Assembly: GCF_003602275.1 (NCBI RefSeq) | Contig: NZ_QZVT01000002.1 | Coordinates: 1-64,000 of the forward strand | Direction: 5' to 3' | DNA: 64,000 nt | From: Arthrobacter cheniae | GTDB lineage: Bacteria; Actinomycetota; Actinomycetes; Actinomycetales; Micrococcaceae | Shown: piece by piece, positions 1 through 8,052 of the stretch | How the letters are laid out: the number at the start of each line of letters is the position of its first letter | How positions within the stretch are numbered: position 1 is the first letter of the stretch | Made by a program: the position numbers and the translations under genes | The notes under the pieces: model-generated | What the model was told of the DNA's origin: nothing | Databases searched by the model: none | What the model saw: the letters and a program-made list of their open reading frames with translations, nothing else

Positions 1-248
1 GGAACGAATCAACACCCACTAGGAGCGCCCCTGTACGTGAGAGTCGTCACGGGTGCCGAACATGATCGATGACCCGTTCGTTAATCAAGATCGGCACCCA
101 AGTAGGCAGCTGGTCACGCTTAACACCACCTATAAGGGGTACCGATAAGATACCCAGGGCTCGGCGGTCGCACGGGGTTCTTGGGTGCAGGTCCGAGGAT
201 CTTTGACCTGTTGGATCAGAACGGCATCCAGTAGGTAATTCAATTGCC
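1..248. other. left edge, no convincing gene
   Basis: Nothing in this stretch can be assigned. The first forward frame is open from base 1 to a TGA at 70-72 and could be the last 23 codons of a gene lying mostly outside the window, but it is too short to judge. The remaining bases up to the first start codon show no clear promoter, hairpin or Shine-Dalgarno sequence. Confidence 0.3.
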
Positions 249-641
249 ATGAAGTACTACTCACAACTAACGAAACGGCAGGCAACCTCGGCGCTGGAGG
301 AGTTCCTAGCCGAACGCGCTCCGGCACTTGAGCAATTCCGGCAAGCACTCAGTGGGGACGGTCAGGACCTGGACGCCATGTTGGACGGGACAACCCAAGG
401 GTTGATTCCGCTGTGGAGCTGGGTCCTGAACCAGATAACAGGACCGGATGACGCCGAACAGCCGGTGGAGCGACGGCACCTGTTTCACAAGCTCGATGAC
501 GAGGCTCGTCATAGGCCCGATGAAGGGTTAAGGGGTATCTCGGTGACACGTTCACCGTGCAGCTCTTTGCTGGGAATTGTCGGTCACCGGTTCGAGGGTG
601 GGTGTCGAGCGGATGAAGGTGTTGCGCCGAGGGCGGCGTGA
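249..641 (+). CDS. hypothetical protein, probably frameshifted at its 3' end
   Basis: The first ~75 residues look like a normal soluble, helical protein (MKYYSQLTKRQATSALEEFL at the start, then a Trp-rich WSWVL segment). I do not recognise a named family. From about residue 90 the composition changes to Arg/Ser/Cys-rich text typical of out-of-frame translation. From about base 520 another forward frame reads a protein-like VKGYLGDTFTVQLFAGN and closes at a TGA near 617. A single indel around 515-525 would explain both. The start lacks a strong ribosome binding site. It may be a broken gene rather than a working one. Confidence 0.45.
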   Translation: MKYYSQLTKRQATSALEEFLAERAPALEQFRQALSGDGQDLDAMLDGTTQGLIPLWSWVLNQITGPDDAEQPVERRHLFHKLDDEARHRPDEGLRGISVTRSPCSSLLGIVGHRFEGGCRADEGVAPRAA

Positions 642-731
642 AATGAATGACACCCTAATGTTCCCTGATGACGGCGGGCCGTTCGGTGGCATCATGGGGA
701 AACGAATGGAAGAGTTGGTGGAGGTTTCGAC

Positions 732-1643
732 GTGCTGAATGGATACCTGCAGCAGTGGACCGCGATCCAGACTGTGCGGGCAGCGAAACTGCAACCTGAG
801 GACGTCTTCATGTCCTACCTCGGGCTCAGCGGGGATGCGAATGAGTTCGAGATCGAGGGATACCTCTGCGGTCTGGTCATGCTTCCGGCTGCGGATCGTG
901 ATCTGCTTGCTCATGCCATCAACGAGCTGTTGGACAGCACCGGTTCCATGGTCGACGGTGCCCATTACAGCGACCCCGACGCGGAATCCTCCTCCGGCTA
1001 CAGCGACTACCTCCGCACCCTGAACCTCTCCCCCGACAGATACGATTTCGCGGCGCCGCCCGCCGGGGACCACAGCACCAGTTCCACGACCAGCACTGAC
1101 ATTCCTGCCTCCCTCGACACCGCCGACCCTGGTGCTGGTGGACCGGCTACAGACGGACATGAGCTCCGTGCTGATGTACATGAGAGCGAGTTCCGGCGTG
1201 TGCAGGCGTTGCACGAGTCGAGGTTGCTCGAGAGAGGCAATGAGGAGCGTTTTGACAGGATTACCCGGCAGGCACGGGACCACTTCGGGGTTAGCTCGGC
1301 TTCTATCGCGTTGATCACCGAGGACTCACAGGTCATCAAATCCGTCATCGGTCCCCTGGGTCAGGACCTCCCACGGGATCTATCTCTGTGCGCGACCACG
1401 ATCAAGCACGACCGCACCCTCGTTATCACCGATGCCAGCGTCCACCCGCAGTGGCGTGATCACCCCCTCGTCGCCGGCGGGCCCGAGGTCCGCTTCTATG
1501 CCGGCCATCCCATCTGCACAGCCGGCGGATGGCGTATCGGCACCATCTGCCTCATGGACGACCGACCTCGCGCCTTCACGGACGAGGACGTGCAGGTCCT
1601 CCGGCGGCTTGCCGCGCAGGTACAGATCGAAATGTGGGTCTGA
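732..1643 (+). CDS. GAF-domain sensor protein with an N-terminal helical module
   Basis: About 303 residues. The C-terminal half (about residues 165-303) reads as a GAF domain: LFGVSSASIALI-type core, SLCATTIKHD, an ITDASVHPQW strand and the closing GTICLMDDRPRAFTDEDV. GAF domains bind small ligands or chromophores and signal to partners. Residues ~20-66 form a separate module (YLGLSG, then YLCGLVMLPAADRDLLAHA) that recurs in the small protein at 6638-6859. The middle is a Ser/Thr/Asp-rich linker. No HTH, kinase, cyclase or ANTAR output is present, so the output must be a partner or is missing. GTG start at 732 is supported by GGAGG at 720-724, seven bases upstream. Confidence 0.7.
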   Translation: MLNGYLQQWTAIQTVRAAKLQPEDVFMSYLGLSGDANEFEIEGYLCGLVMLPAADRDLLAHAINELLDSTGSMVDGAHYSDPDAESSSGYSDYLRTLNLSPDRYDFAAPPAGDHSTSSTTSTDIPASLDTADPGAGGPATDGHELRADVHESEFRRVQALHESRLLERGNEERFDRITRQARDHFGVSSASIALITEDSQVIKSVIGPLGQDLPRDLSLCATTIKHDRTLVITDASVHPQWRDHPLVAGGPEVRFYAGHPICTAGGWRIGTICLMDDRPRAFTDEDVQVLRRLAAQVQIEMWV

Positions 1644-1798
1644 CCAGGAAACTGCTGCTCGCCCAGCACCGCCAGTCATCGGTCCGCGGCGTGGGTCGGA
1701 AAGGATGCTGTGTTTGTTTATCGTCGTTGTGTCGGTAGTGTTCAGCAGACACCGGGGTCCAGCCAAAGGCCAGGTTTGTGACAAGCACAGGAGTGGCA

Positions 1799-2449
1799 AT
1801 GACGAACCTCTTGCACCCAGCCCAGACTTCCCCCGTTCTCACCTCAGTACCCGACGTCGTTGACACCCCGAATGACGTCCTTTTTCCGGCTGGCGGTACC
1901 ACCAGCCACCACGACCTCGCGATACCAGTAATAACGGCCGATCCGGACGAGCGTGACAATGAAGTCTTCGATGAAGGACTGTCCGCAGAAGACATCAGAG
2001 CCTTACCGATCAGGCGACTACGGGTCATGGTCAATCAGGTTTTCAGGCTGATGGACACTAGCCACCCTCCCTATGGGGTCCTGGAGCGCTATGACCTGCT
2101 CGTCGACGAGCTCGAGCACCGCGCTCACCAAGCCGCCGACCGCGGGGCTGCATATCAAGCAAAAGAGGCCTTTCGCAATAACCCCCTGTACTGCCGGTTC
2201 GAGCTGTTCGTAGACGGCAGCCTCGCCGCGTACGTGAAGTACGAGATGAAGGGCGGACAGCTGTTCCTCATCAATGGTGTGGAGCAACCCGAATTCCGCG
2301 ACCTAGGCATAGACGCGACACTTATGCGCCACGTGGTACTCAACGCCCACCGACGTCGCCTAAACCTCACCCCGCAATGCCCGATGGCCTTCTCATTCCT
2401 CGCCGACCACCCCGAATACCAGGCGCTCATCGCCCACCCAACCCGCTAA
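1799..2449 (+). CDS. GNAT-like (YidJ-type) N-acetyltransferase-fold protein
   Basis: About 216 residues. The C-terminal ~90 residues resemble the short acetyltransferase group of the GNAT superfamily: FELFVDGSLAAYVKYEMKGG, LFLINGVEQPEFRDLGIDAT and a closing PQCPMAFSFLADHPEYQ, matching the family's C-P-F-x-H-P-x-Y ending with Cys retained. The N-terminal ~120 residues are an unassigned extension ending in a helical stretch (LPIRRLRVMVNQVF). I chose ATG 1799 because AGGAG lies at 1789-1793; an upstream GTG at 1778 has no such site. Substrate unknown. Stand-alone gene between the GAF gene and the sugar importer. Confidence 0.6.
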   Translation: MTNLLHPAQTSPVLTSVPDVVDTPNDVLFPAGGTTSHHDLAIPVITADPDERDNEVFDEGLSAEDIRALPIRRLRVMVNQVFRLMDTSHPPYGVLERYDLLVDELEHRAHQAADRGAAYQAKEAFRNNPLYCRFELFVDGSLAAYVKYEMKGGQLFLINGVEQPEFRDLGIDATLMRHVVLNAHRRRLNLTPQCPMAFSFLADHPEYQALIAHPTR

Positions 2450-2849
2450 CAGCTCCGAGGACGCGCCTGCGAGCACCACACCAGCTGGACGACAGGCAGG
2501 AGTGCGCACAGGCCAGCGAGGACTCCTTCCACTACATAAATCCAGCTCCGCAAGCAGCACTACCCATCCCCTTGATGCGCCACGCCTGGATTCCTGTACA
2601 GATCTGTGGCGGACCTACTCCGGTTCAAGAGCTTTATTGACGGTCGCGGGCATTGGCTAAGGCCGACCGATCAGGGTTTCCATGCTCCTCAGTCCGCCCT
2701 ATATCAAGTCATGTCCATCATTAGTGGCTAGGTGGATGATCGAGCCCTATGCTCTGTGTGTTGGGGTGATCGATCAAAGACGACCGAGACCTGCCCACCT
2801 GCATCGTCGGGAGGCGCTCCGCGGTCACGACAGTTTTGGAGGACACGGA
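2450..2849. other. intergenic region upstream of the sugar importer
   Basis: Four hundred bases without a convincing gene; open frames here have no start signal and poor composition. It must contain the promoter of the binding-protein gene at 2850. I see GATCGAGC / GATCGATC-like elements near 2737-2775 but no clean operator palindrome, so no regulator is proposed. Confidence 0.4.
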
Positions 2850-4241
2850 ATGCGTCAACGATATGCGGCCTTTTGTTCAGTTATGACTGTCGCCCTTTTG
2901 GGTATCACAGCGTGTTCCGGCAGTTCAGGAGATGCCTCATCCGAGACAGACCAACTCACCGTGTGGACGACGGAGGACCTCCCTGACCGGGTCGCTTCTC
3001 AGCAAGCCATCATGGATCAATTCTCTGAGTCATCAGGAATTGAGGTTGAGCTTGTGGCCATCGCTGAGGATCAACTGACGTCGGTCCTGTCCTCATCCGC
3101 AGCGTCAGGTGAACTTCCCGATGTTATCGGAGCGTTGTCCCTCAACGGCATGAACCAGCTGTCCACCGATGGACTTTTGAACACGTCCGCTGCCGCCGCG
3201 GTTGTAGAGGAGCTCGGCGCGGACACTTTCTCGCCCCGCTCCCTGGAGCTCACGTCGTCCGATGGTGAACAACTCTCGGTACCAAGCGATGCTTTTGCGC
3301 AGCTGCTGTTCTATCGGCAGGACCTATTCGAGCAGGCCGGCCTTGACGCCCCGACCACGTTCGAAGCAATTGAGAAAGCAGCTCAGGCTCTCCACACGGA
3401 CGAGCTGGCCGGCATTGTTGCCGCCACAGCGCCCGCAGACTCCTTCACCCAGCAGACCTTCGAACAGTTCGCGCTGGCAAATGGGTGTGAGCTAGTAGGC
3501 GATGACGGCGGTGTCACCCTCAACAGCGATCAGTGCCAGGAATCCCTCACGTTCTATTCGGCTCTGCTCCGTGACTATTCGGTGCCGGGAAATCAGGACG
3601 CGGATACCACCCGAGCAAGCTATTTCGCCGGCGATGCCGCCATGACGGTGTGGTCCTCATTTCTCCTCGACGAACTTGCAGGACTGCGCAGCGATGCGTT
3701 GCCGACCTGCGCTGAATGCGCGGACGACCCGGCATTCCTTGCCGACAACACCGGAATAGTGACCGCTATTCAGGGTCCAGATGGTGAGCAGCCCGCAGGG
3801 TACGGGGAAATCGTTTCGTGGAACATCCTCAATGACGCCGCTCCTGCAGCACAGGACCTCGTCACGTTCATGATGGGTGATGGTTATCAGGACTGGTTGG
3901 CGGTAGCTCCCGAAGGGAAGATTCCCGTCCGGCTGGGCACCGCTGATAACCCGACCGAGTTCACAGATGCATGGCAAGGCCTCGAGGCCGGCGTGGACTC
4001 CAAGGCGCTCCTGTCCTCGATCTATGCTCCTGAAACTCTCGCGGAAATCAGTCAAAGCACGAACCAGTTCAAGCGATGGGGCATACCGCAGGGCCAAGGT
4101 GCCCTCGCAGCTGCTGTGAGTGGTCAGTTCATCGCCCCGCAGATCATCGCTTCAATGGTCAGCTCCGGCACCAGCGGAGAAGAGGCAGCCAGCCAGGCGC
4201 AGGACGAAGCAGAATCACTTCAAGCCGACCTGGGCCAGTGA
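2850..4241 (+). CDS. ABC sugar transporter substrate-binding lipoprotein
   Basis: A 463-residue extracytoplasmic solute-binding protein of the carbohydrate (CUT1, MalE/UgpB-like) type. It starts with a lipoprotein signal peptide: MRQRY, a hydrophobic stretch, then the lipobox LGITAC, so the mature protein would be lipid-anchored at Cys. The body has family features such as ELPDVIGALSLNG, YRQDLFEQAGLDAPTTFEA and FAGDAAMTVWSS (the cleft segment preceding the second domain). ATG 2850 is chosen because GGAGGA lies at 2838-2843 and the signal peptide starts here; an upstream in-frame start at 2682 adds an implausible leader. First gene of a three-gene import operon with two permeases. Confidence 0.88.
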   Translation: MRQRYAAFCSVMTVALLGITACSGSSGDASSETDQLTVWTTEDLPDRVASQQAIMDQFSESSGIEVELVAIAEDQLTSVLSSSAASGELPDVIGALSLNGMNQLSTDGLLNTSAAAAVVEELGADTFSPRSLELTSSDGEQLSVPSDAFAQLLFYRQDLFEQAGLDAPTTFEAIEKAAQALHTDELAGIVAATAPADSFTQQTFEQFALANGCELVGDDGGVTLNSDQCQESLTFYSALLRDYSVPGNQDADTTRASYFAGDAAMTVWSSFLLDELAGLRSDALPTCAECADDPAFLADNTGIVTAIQGPDGEQPAGYGEIVSWNILNDAAPAAQDLVTFMMGDGYQDWLAVAPEGKIPVRLGTADNPTEFTDAWQGLEAGVDSKALLSSIYAPETLAEISQSTNQFKRWGIPQGQGALAAAVSGQFIAPQIIASMVSSGTSGEEAASQAQDEAESLQADLGQ

Positions 4242-4306
4242 GCTCCGAAACTGGGGGGCCGAACAAGGCGCGGAGATCCGGCCACTTCGTGACAAAGGAA
4301 TAGGGC

Positions 4307-5299
4307 GTGCCACCGGTGTCATCAACGTCGTCGGCGTCATCAAAGCCTCCTCAGTCCTCAGCGCGCCGGCGTACCCTGGCACAGCGTGACGCCCGCACAG
4401 GTTTTCTCCTGATGTCGCCCACGTTGCTGATCGTCCTCGCCGTGGTGGTCCTTCCCCTGCTGTGGTCAGTCCTGATCGCTTTTCAGCAACTGCGGCTACT
4501 CGAGATCGGCACCGCAAGCCCGTTCAGGTCCTTGTCGTTGGACAACTTCGAACGCGTCTTCGCTTCGGGTGAATTGTGGACAAGTCTCGGTACGACCCTG
4601 GTGTACACGGCGGGCTCCGTGATCCTGTCGATCTCGCTCGGCCTGATCGCAGCCATGGCAGTCCGGAAACCCTTCCGCGGACGAACCTTCGTACGAGCCG
4701 CTTTGCTGCTGCCCTACGTCGCTCCGGTCGTCGCCGTCACCTTCGTATGGCGCACGATGCTCAGCCCTCAATTCGGAATCATCAACGAAGCCGGTCAATC
4801 ACTGTTCGGCTGGGCACAACCCATACCGTTTCTTTCCGAAGCCCAACGAACCCTCGGGGCCTTCGGCGCCGAGTTCCCGATACCTACCGCCCTGCTCACC
4901 GCGATCGCGTTCGAAGGCTGGCGCTACTTCCCCTTCGCTTTCCTGTTCCTGATGGCTCGCCTAGGAGCACTGTCGGCGGAAACAGAGGAAGCAGCCCTCG
5001 TCGACGGTGCCAGCCCGCTTCAGTCCTTCCGCTACATCGTGCTGCCACAACTGATGCCGGTTATCGCCCTGCTAGCGATCCTCCGCACAATCTGGACGTT
5101 CAACGAATTCGACGACATCTTCCTCCTCACGGGCGGGGCAGCAGGAACCGGTGTTGCCAGCGTCCGGGTCTACGAATTCCTCACAGTCCAACGCAATGTA
5201 GGAGCTGCGTCAGCGCAATCGCTCGTCCTGTCCCTCGTCCTGATCCTCATGCTCGCCATCTACATGGTCCTGCTACGGAAACGAGGAGAAAGACTATGA
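4307..5299 (+). CDS. ABC sugar transporter permease, MalF/UgpA type
   Basis: 330 residues with six predicted membrane spans; the first (LLIVLAVVVLPLLWSVLIAF) follows a short basic Ser-rich cytoplasmic tail. The inner-membrane EAA loop, which contacts the ATPase, is visible as EEAALVDGASPLQSFRYIVLP at about residues 228-247. It forms a heterodimer with the next gene product. GTG 4307 follows AAAGGA closely. Its stop codon overlaps the start of the second permease (ATGA at 5296-5299), implying translational coupling. Confidence 0.9.
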   Translation: MPPVSSTSSASSKPPQSSARRRTLAQRDARTGFLLMSPTLLIVLAVVVLPLLWSVLIAFQQLRLLEIGTASPFRSLSLDNFERVFASGELWTSLGTTLVYTAGSVILSISLGLIAAMAVRKPFRGRTFVRAALLLPYVAPVVAVTFVWRTMLSPQFGIINEAGQSLFGWAQPIPFLSEAQRTLGAFGAEFPIPTALLTAIAFEGWRYFPFAFLFLMARLGALSAETEEAALVDGASPLQSFRYIVLPQLMPVIALLAILRTIWTFNEFDDIFLLTGGAAGTGVASVRVYEFLTVQRNVGAASAQSLVLSLVLILMLAIYMVLLRKRGERL

Positions 5300-6258
5300 G
5301 TGCCCACGTGACACCCGAATCCGCTGCGCCCACCACACAACAAGCAGATACCACCCAGAAGGCCAGTTCACCCTCGACTCCGCGCCGGCCGTTCAACCGT
5401 CACACCGTGGAACGGAAAACCCTGAGCATCATGCGCTGGGCCGTCATCGGGTTCTTCCTGCTCATCACCCTGCTGCCCTTCTACTACATGGTTCTGCTAT
5501 CCCTGAAACCGATCGAATCACTGCTGCGCAACCCAGCATCAATCATCGTGACGCCTACAGAATTCACCCTCCGAGCCTACGAACAGGTCCTCGCCCCCGT
5601 ATCCGCCGGCGGTCAAGGATTCGGAACATTCCTTCTCAACAGTGCCTTCGTCGCTGTCAGCGCCGTCATCCTGTCTCTCCTCGTTGCTGTACCAGGCGCC
5701 TACGCGGTCGCCCGGCTGCCATTCTTTGGACACCGACAGGTCAACGCCTTGTTTCTCGCCGCATACTTGTTCCCAGCAATCGTCATGGCTATCCCCCTTT
5801 TCGTACTATTCACACGCCTGGGGCTCCGAGGATCACTCGTAGGCCTCGTCCTGGTCTACATCGCACAAACCGTTCCAGTCGCCATCTACATGCTCCGCAA
5901 CTACCTCGAAACCGTCCCCGTATCCGTCGAAGAAGCCGGCCTCGTCGACGGTCTAAGCCGCATCGGCGTACTACGACGCATCAGCCTCCCCCTCGTCCTA
6001 CCCTCAATCATGGCGACCGGACTGTTCATCTTCATGATCGCCTGGAACGAATTCCTGTTCGCGCTTCTATTCCTCGTCGAACGACGCGACAGCTGGACGG
6101 TCTCGCTCGGCCTCTCACAACTGTCCGGCAGCGCCGAAATCCCCACCACCGTCCTCATGGCCGGCTCCGTCGTTCTCACCCTGCCCATCCTCATTGTGTT
6201 CTTCTCCACTGAACGACTCCTCACCGGAGGACTAACCGCCGGCGCCGAAAAGGGCTGA
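5296..6258 (+). CDS. ABC sugar transporter permease, MalG/UgpE type
   Basis: 320 residues, six predicted membrane spans, the first at about residues 47-67. The EAA loop reads EEAGLVDGLSRIGVLRRI, followed by SLPLVLP. It partners the preceding permease. The ATG at 5296 overlaps that gene's stop by four bases; a longer in-frame reading starting at 4576 lies wholly inside the first permease and is a shadow. No ATP-binding subunit follows, so the importer probably borrows a shared MsiK-type ATPase encoded elsewhere, as is common for actinobacterial CUT1 systems. Confidence 0.9.
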   Translation: MSAHVTPESAAPTTQQADTTQKASSPSTPRRPFNRHTVERKTLSIMRWAVIGFFLLITLLPFYYMVLLSLKPIESLLRNPASIIVTPTEFTLRAYEQVLAPVSAGGQGFGTFLLNSAFVAVSAVILSLLVAVPGAYAVARLPFFGHRQVNALFLAAYLFPAIVMAIPLFVLFTRLGLRGSLVGLVLVYIAQTVPVAIYMLRNYLETVPVSVEEAGLVDGLSRIGVLRRISLPLVLPSIMATGLFIFMIAWNEFLFALLFLVERRDSWTVSLGLSQLSGSAEIPTTVLMAGSVVLTLPILIVFFSTERLLTGGLTAGAEKG

Positions 6259-6637
6259 ACCGCCTCGCAAAGCTAAAGGTCTCGAGCAACCTGCAGCAGT
6301 CCGAATCGCACCACCACCCACCACTGAACGAATGACGGCTGATGACCGGTTGACCAAAATAGTTTGAGCTTCAGTAGCTTTTCGTCAGATTCCGGCCTCA
6401 TCGGCACCCCGTCGCCCGGATCGACGAATTGAGGGGTGGCGCATACCAAGTCGTTCAAGGCCCCCTACATAAGGCGTCGTGTCGATGAAAGGCGCCTGCA
6501 AAAACCGTCGGTGTGGCACGCCCCCCTGCGGGCTGCTGTGGGCAAGGACCTTTTGATCCTGCGAAGTGCTGGAAGGCCTGCTTAGGCTTGTGATGTCACC
6601 CAGTTGTTTCCCGAGGAGGACAAGTTGGTGTACGCCG
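6259..6637. other. intergenic region
   Basis: No gene is supported. A 61-codon minus-strand frame (6273-6458) lacks a ribosome site and a family look. The right end carries a perfect Shine-Dalgarno AGGAGGA at 6614-6620, which sits unusually far from the start chosen for the next gene. No clear terminator was found for the permease operon. Confidence 0.4.
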
Positions 6638-6859
6638 ATGAGTCACGACGACTCAGATGAGGCCTTGCGTGCCCTAATCGCCGATGTCATGAGGCAGGGG
6701 CACATCAGCACCCATGGGTTGTGGGTGTACTACTTCAGTATCGGCGGTTTCATCGGCGAGGTGGAGGTCGACGCGTACCTGCACGGGCTGATGCCATTGC
6801 CGGCACTGGATGAGGAATTGCTCGCTGTCGCCGTGGCGGAGATGTACGCGGACACCTGA
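6638..6859 (+). CDS. small protein sharing the N-terminal module of the GAF protein
   Basis: 73 residues, acidic and helical, unknown function. Residues ~27-70 align with residues ~23-66 of the GAF protein at 732-1643: conserved Y, E-x-E, YL-x-GL, LPA-x-D and LLA-x-A-x-x-E positions give about 17 identities over 44 residues. The start is uncertain. ATG 6638 begins a sensible MSHDDSDEALRAL, but the strong AGGAGGA at 6614-6620 is 17 bases away and is better spaced for GTG 6628, which opens a different ten-codon frame. It converges on the GAF-ANTAR gene with under 30 bases between them. Confidence 0.6.
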   Translation: MSHDDSDEALRALIADVMRQGHISTHGLWVYYFSIGGFIGEVEVDAYLHGLMPLPALDEELLAVAVAEMYADT

Positions 6860-6887
6860 GGTTCGTTGATCAGCTGAAAATGAGCTT

Positions 6888-7694
6888 TTAGTCGAAGTGG
6901 GTGGTGGGGGTTTCGTCGCTGGCGATGGAGACGACGTTTGCGGCGATGTCGCGGAGCTTTATGTTCCGGCTGTTCGAGGCGGCTATCAGAATATTCATGG
7001 CCGTTGTCTGGCTGCACCGGTTCTGGCCCATGACGATGCCTGCGGCGAGATTGATGACGGTCCTTGATTCCAGGGCCGAGGTGAGGTGTGCTGCCTGATC
7101 CGAAAGGTGCGCGATACGTACCGCCAGGCGCAACGACTTGGAGGCGTCACGGGCGAAGGCTTCTGCAGCACGGACCGCTTCCGGGGGAAAACCATCAGCG
7201 GCACTGGAATACAGGTTCAATGCGCAGTTGGCCTCGCCCTCCAAGGGGATGGGCACTCCGAGGATCGACCGCATGCCGTGTTCGGCAACCGCTACGAAGT
7301 ACTCGGGCCACCGTTGATCGGTCCGGGTGTCACGGACGTACACCAGTTGCAGGGTGCGGGCAGCTGTCAGGCAAGGCCCGTCACCGTACGAGTACTGGAT
7401 CTCATCTAATTTCAGGGCTGCCTCGCTGCTGCTGGCGAGTGTTTCGGCATGCCGGGGCCGCAACAGGGTGATGCCGCAGAGGACCTCACGGCCCCGCTCC
7501 GACAGATACACGGCCGCTACCTGCGCCAGGCGGGTGAGGAAGTGTTCGACGTCCGGACTGTCCAGGACCAGGTTCTGCAGGAACACGGGCACATCCGCCC
7601 GCGACCCGTGGACCGGGTTACGCGACTCCTCCGCTGCCGCAGCGGGCAGGGCGTTTCCAAATTTCATAGAAGGGGCGGTGGTCGGGGCGTTCAT
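6888..7694 (-). CDS. GAF and ANTAR domain RNA-binding transcription antiterminator
   Basis: 268 residues. A central GAF domain (about residues 40-190; SYGDGPCLTAARTLQLVYV, WPEYFVAVAEHGMRSILGVP, ALNLYSSA) is followed by a C-terminal ANTAR domain (about residues 205-260; VINLAAGIVMGQNRCS, then AMNILIAASNSRNIKLRDIA). ANTAR domains bind paired RNA stem-loops and prevent termination, so this protein probably links a sensed signal to antitermination. ATG at 7694 is chosen because TAGGAGA lies just upstream on the minus strand; the reading extended to 7802 has no such site. It is divergent from the ECF sigma gene. Confidence 0.88.
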   Translation of the reverse strand: MNAPTTAPSMKFGNALPAAAAEESRNPVHGSRADVPVFLQNLVLDSPDVEHFLTRLAQVAAVYLSERGREVLCGITLLRPRHAETLASSSEAALKLDEIQYSYGDGPCLTAARTLQLVYVRDTRTDQRWPEYFVAVAEHGMRSILGVPIPLEGEANCALNLYSSAADGFPPEAVRAAEAFARDASKSLRLAVRIAHLSDQAAHLTSALESRTVINLAAGIVMGQNRCSQTTAMNILIAASNSRNIKLRDIAANVVSIASDETPTTHFD

Positions 7695-8052
7695 GATTCT
7701 CCTATCCAGGAGATCAACGTGCACGGGCGCAGCAAACACCCGAAAAGCCAGGCGCGACAACCAGAGACCCTGCGGCGCTCTGTACTGAGCGACACTCATC
7801 ACAGTACGCCCGGAATCCTAAGTGGGCGGGGCGCCTAGTACGGTCCAGCCGCACTGCAGGTCGTAGAAGCGCTTTTTAGGCCCTACAACTCTTACTTCCG
7901 GCAGGATTTCCGCACCTTCACCAGTTCCACCATCCACTGCTGGTCCAATCGTGGTTGGCTGTCCCTAGTTTCTTTAGCAATCAGCAGACTTACGACGTAG
8001 GTGTCGGGAGGCCTCTGATTGAAGACGATGGTCACTAGAAAGCGTCGCGCTC
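7695..8052. other. divergent promoter region
   Basis: About 360 bases between the GAF-ANTAR gene and the ECF sigma gene must hold both promoters. No coding frame is convincing and no clear inverted repeat was found. Confidence 0.35.

Noticed and set aside
4576-5295. N-terminal extension of the second sugar permease
   Set aside because: Lies inside the first permease in another frame; true start is the ATGA overlap at 5296.
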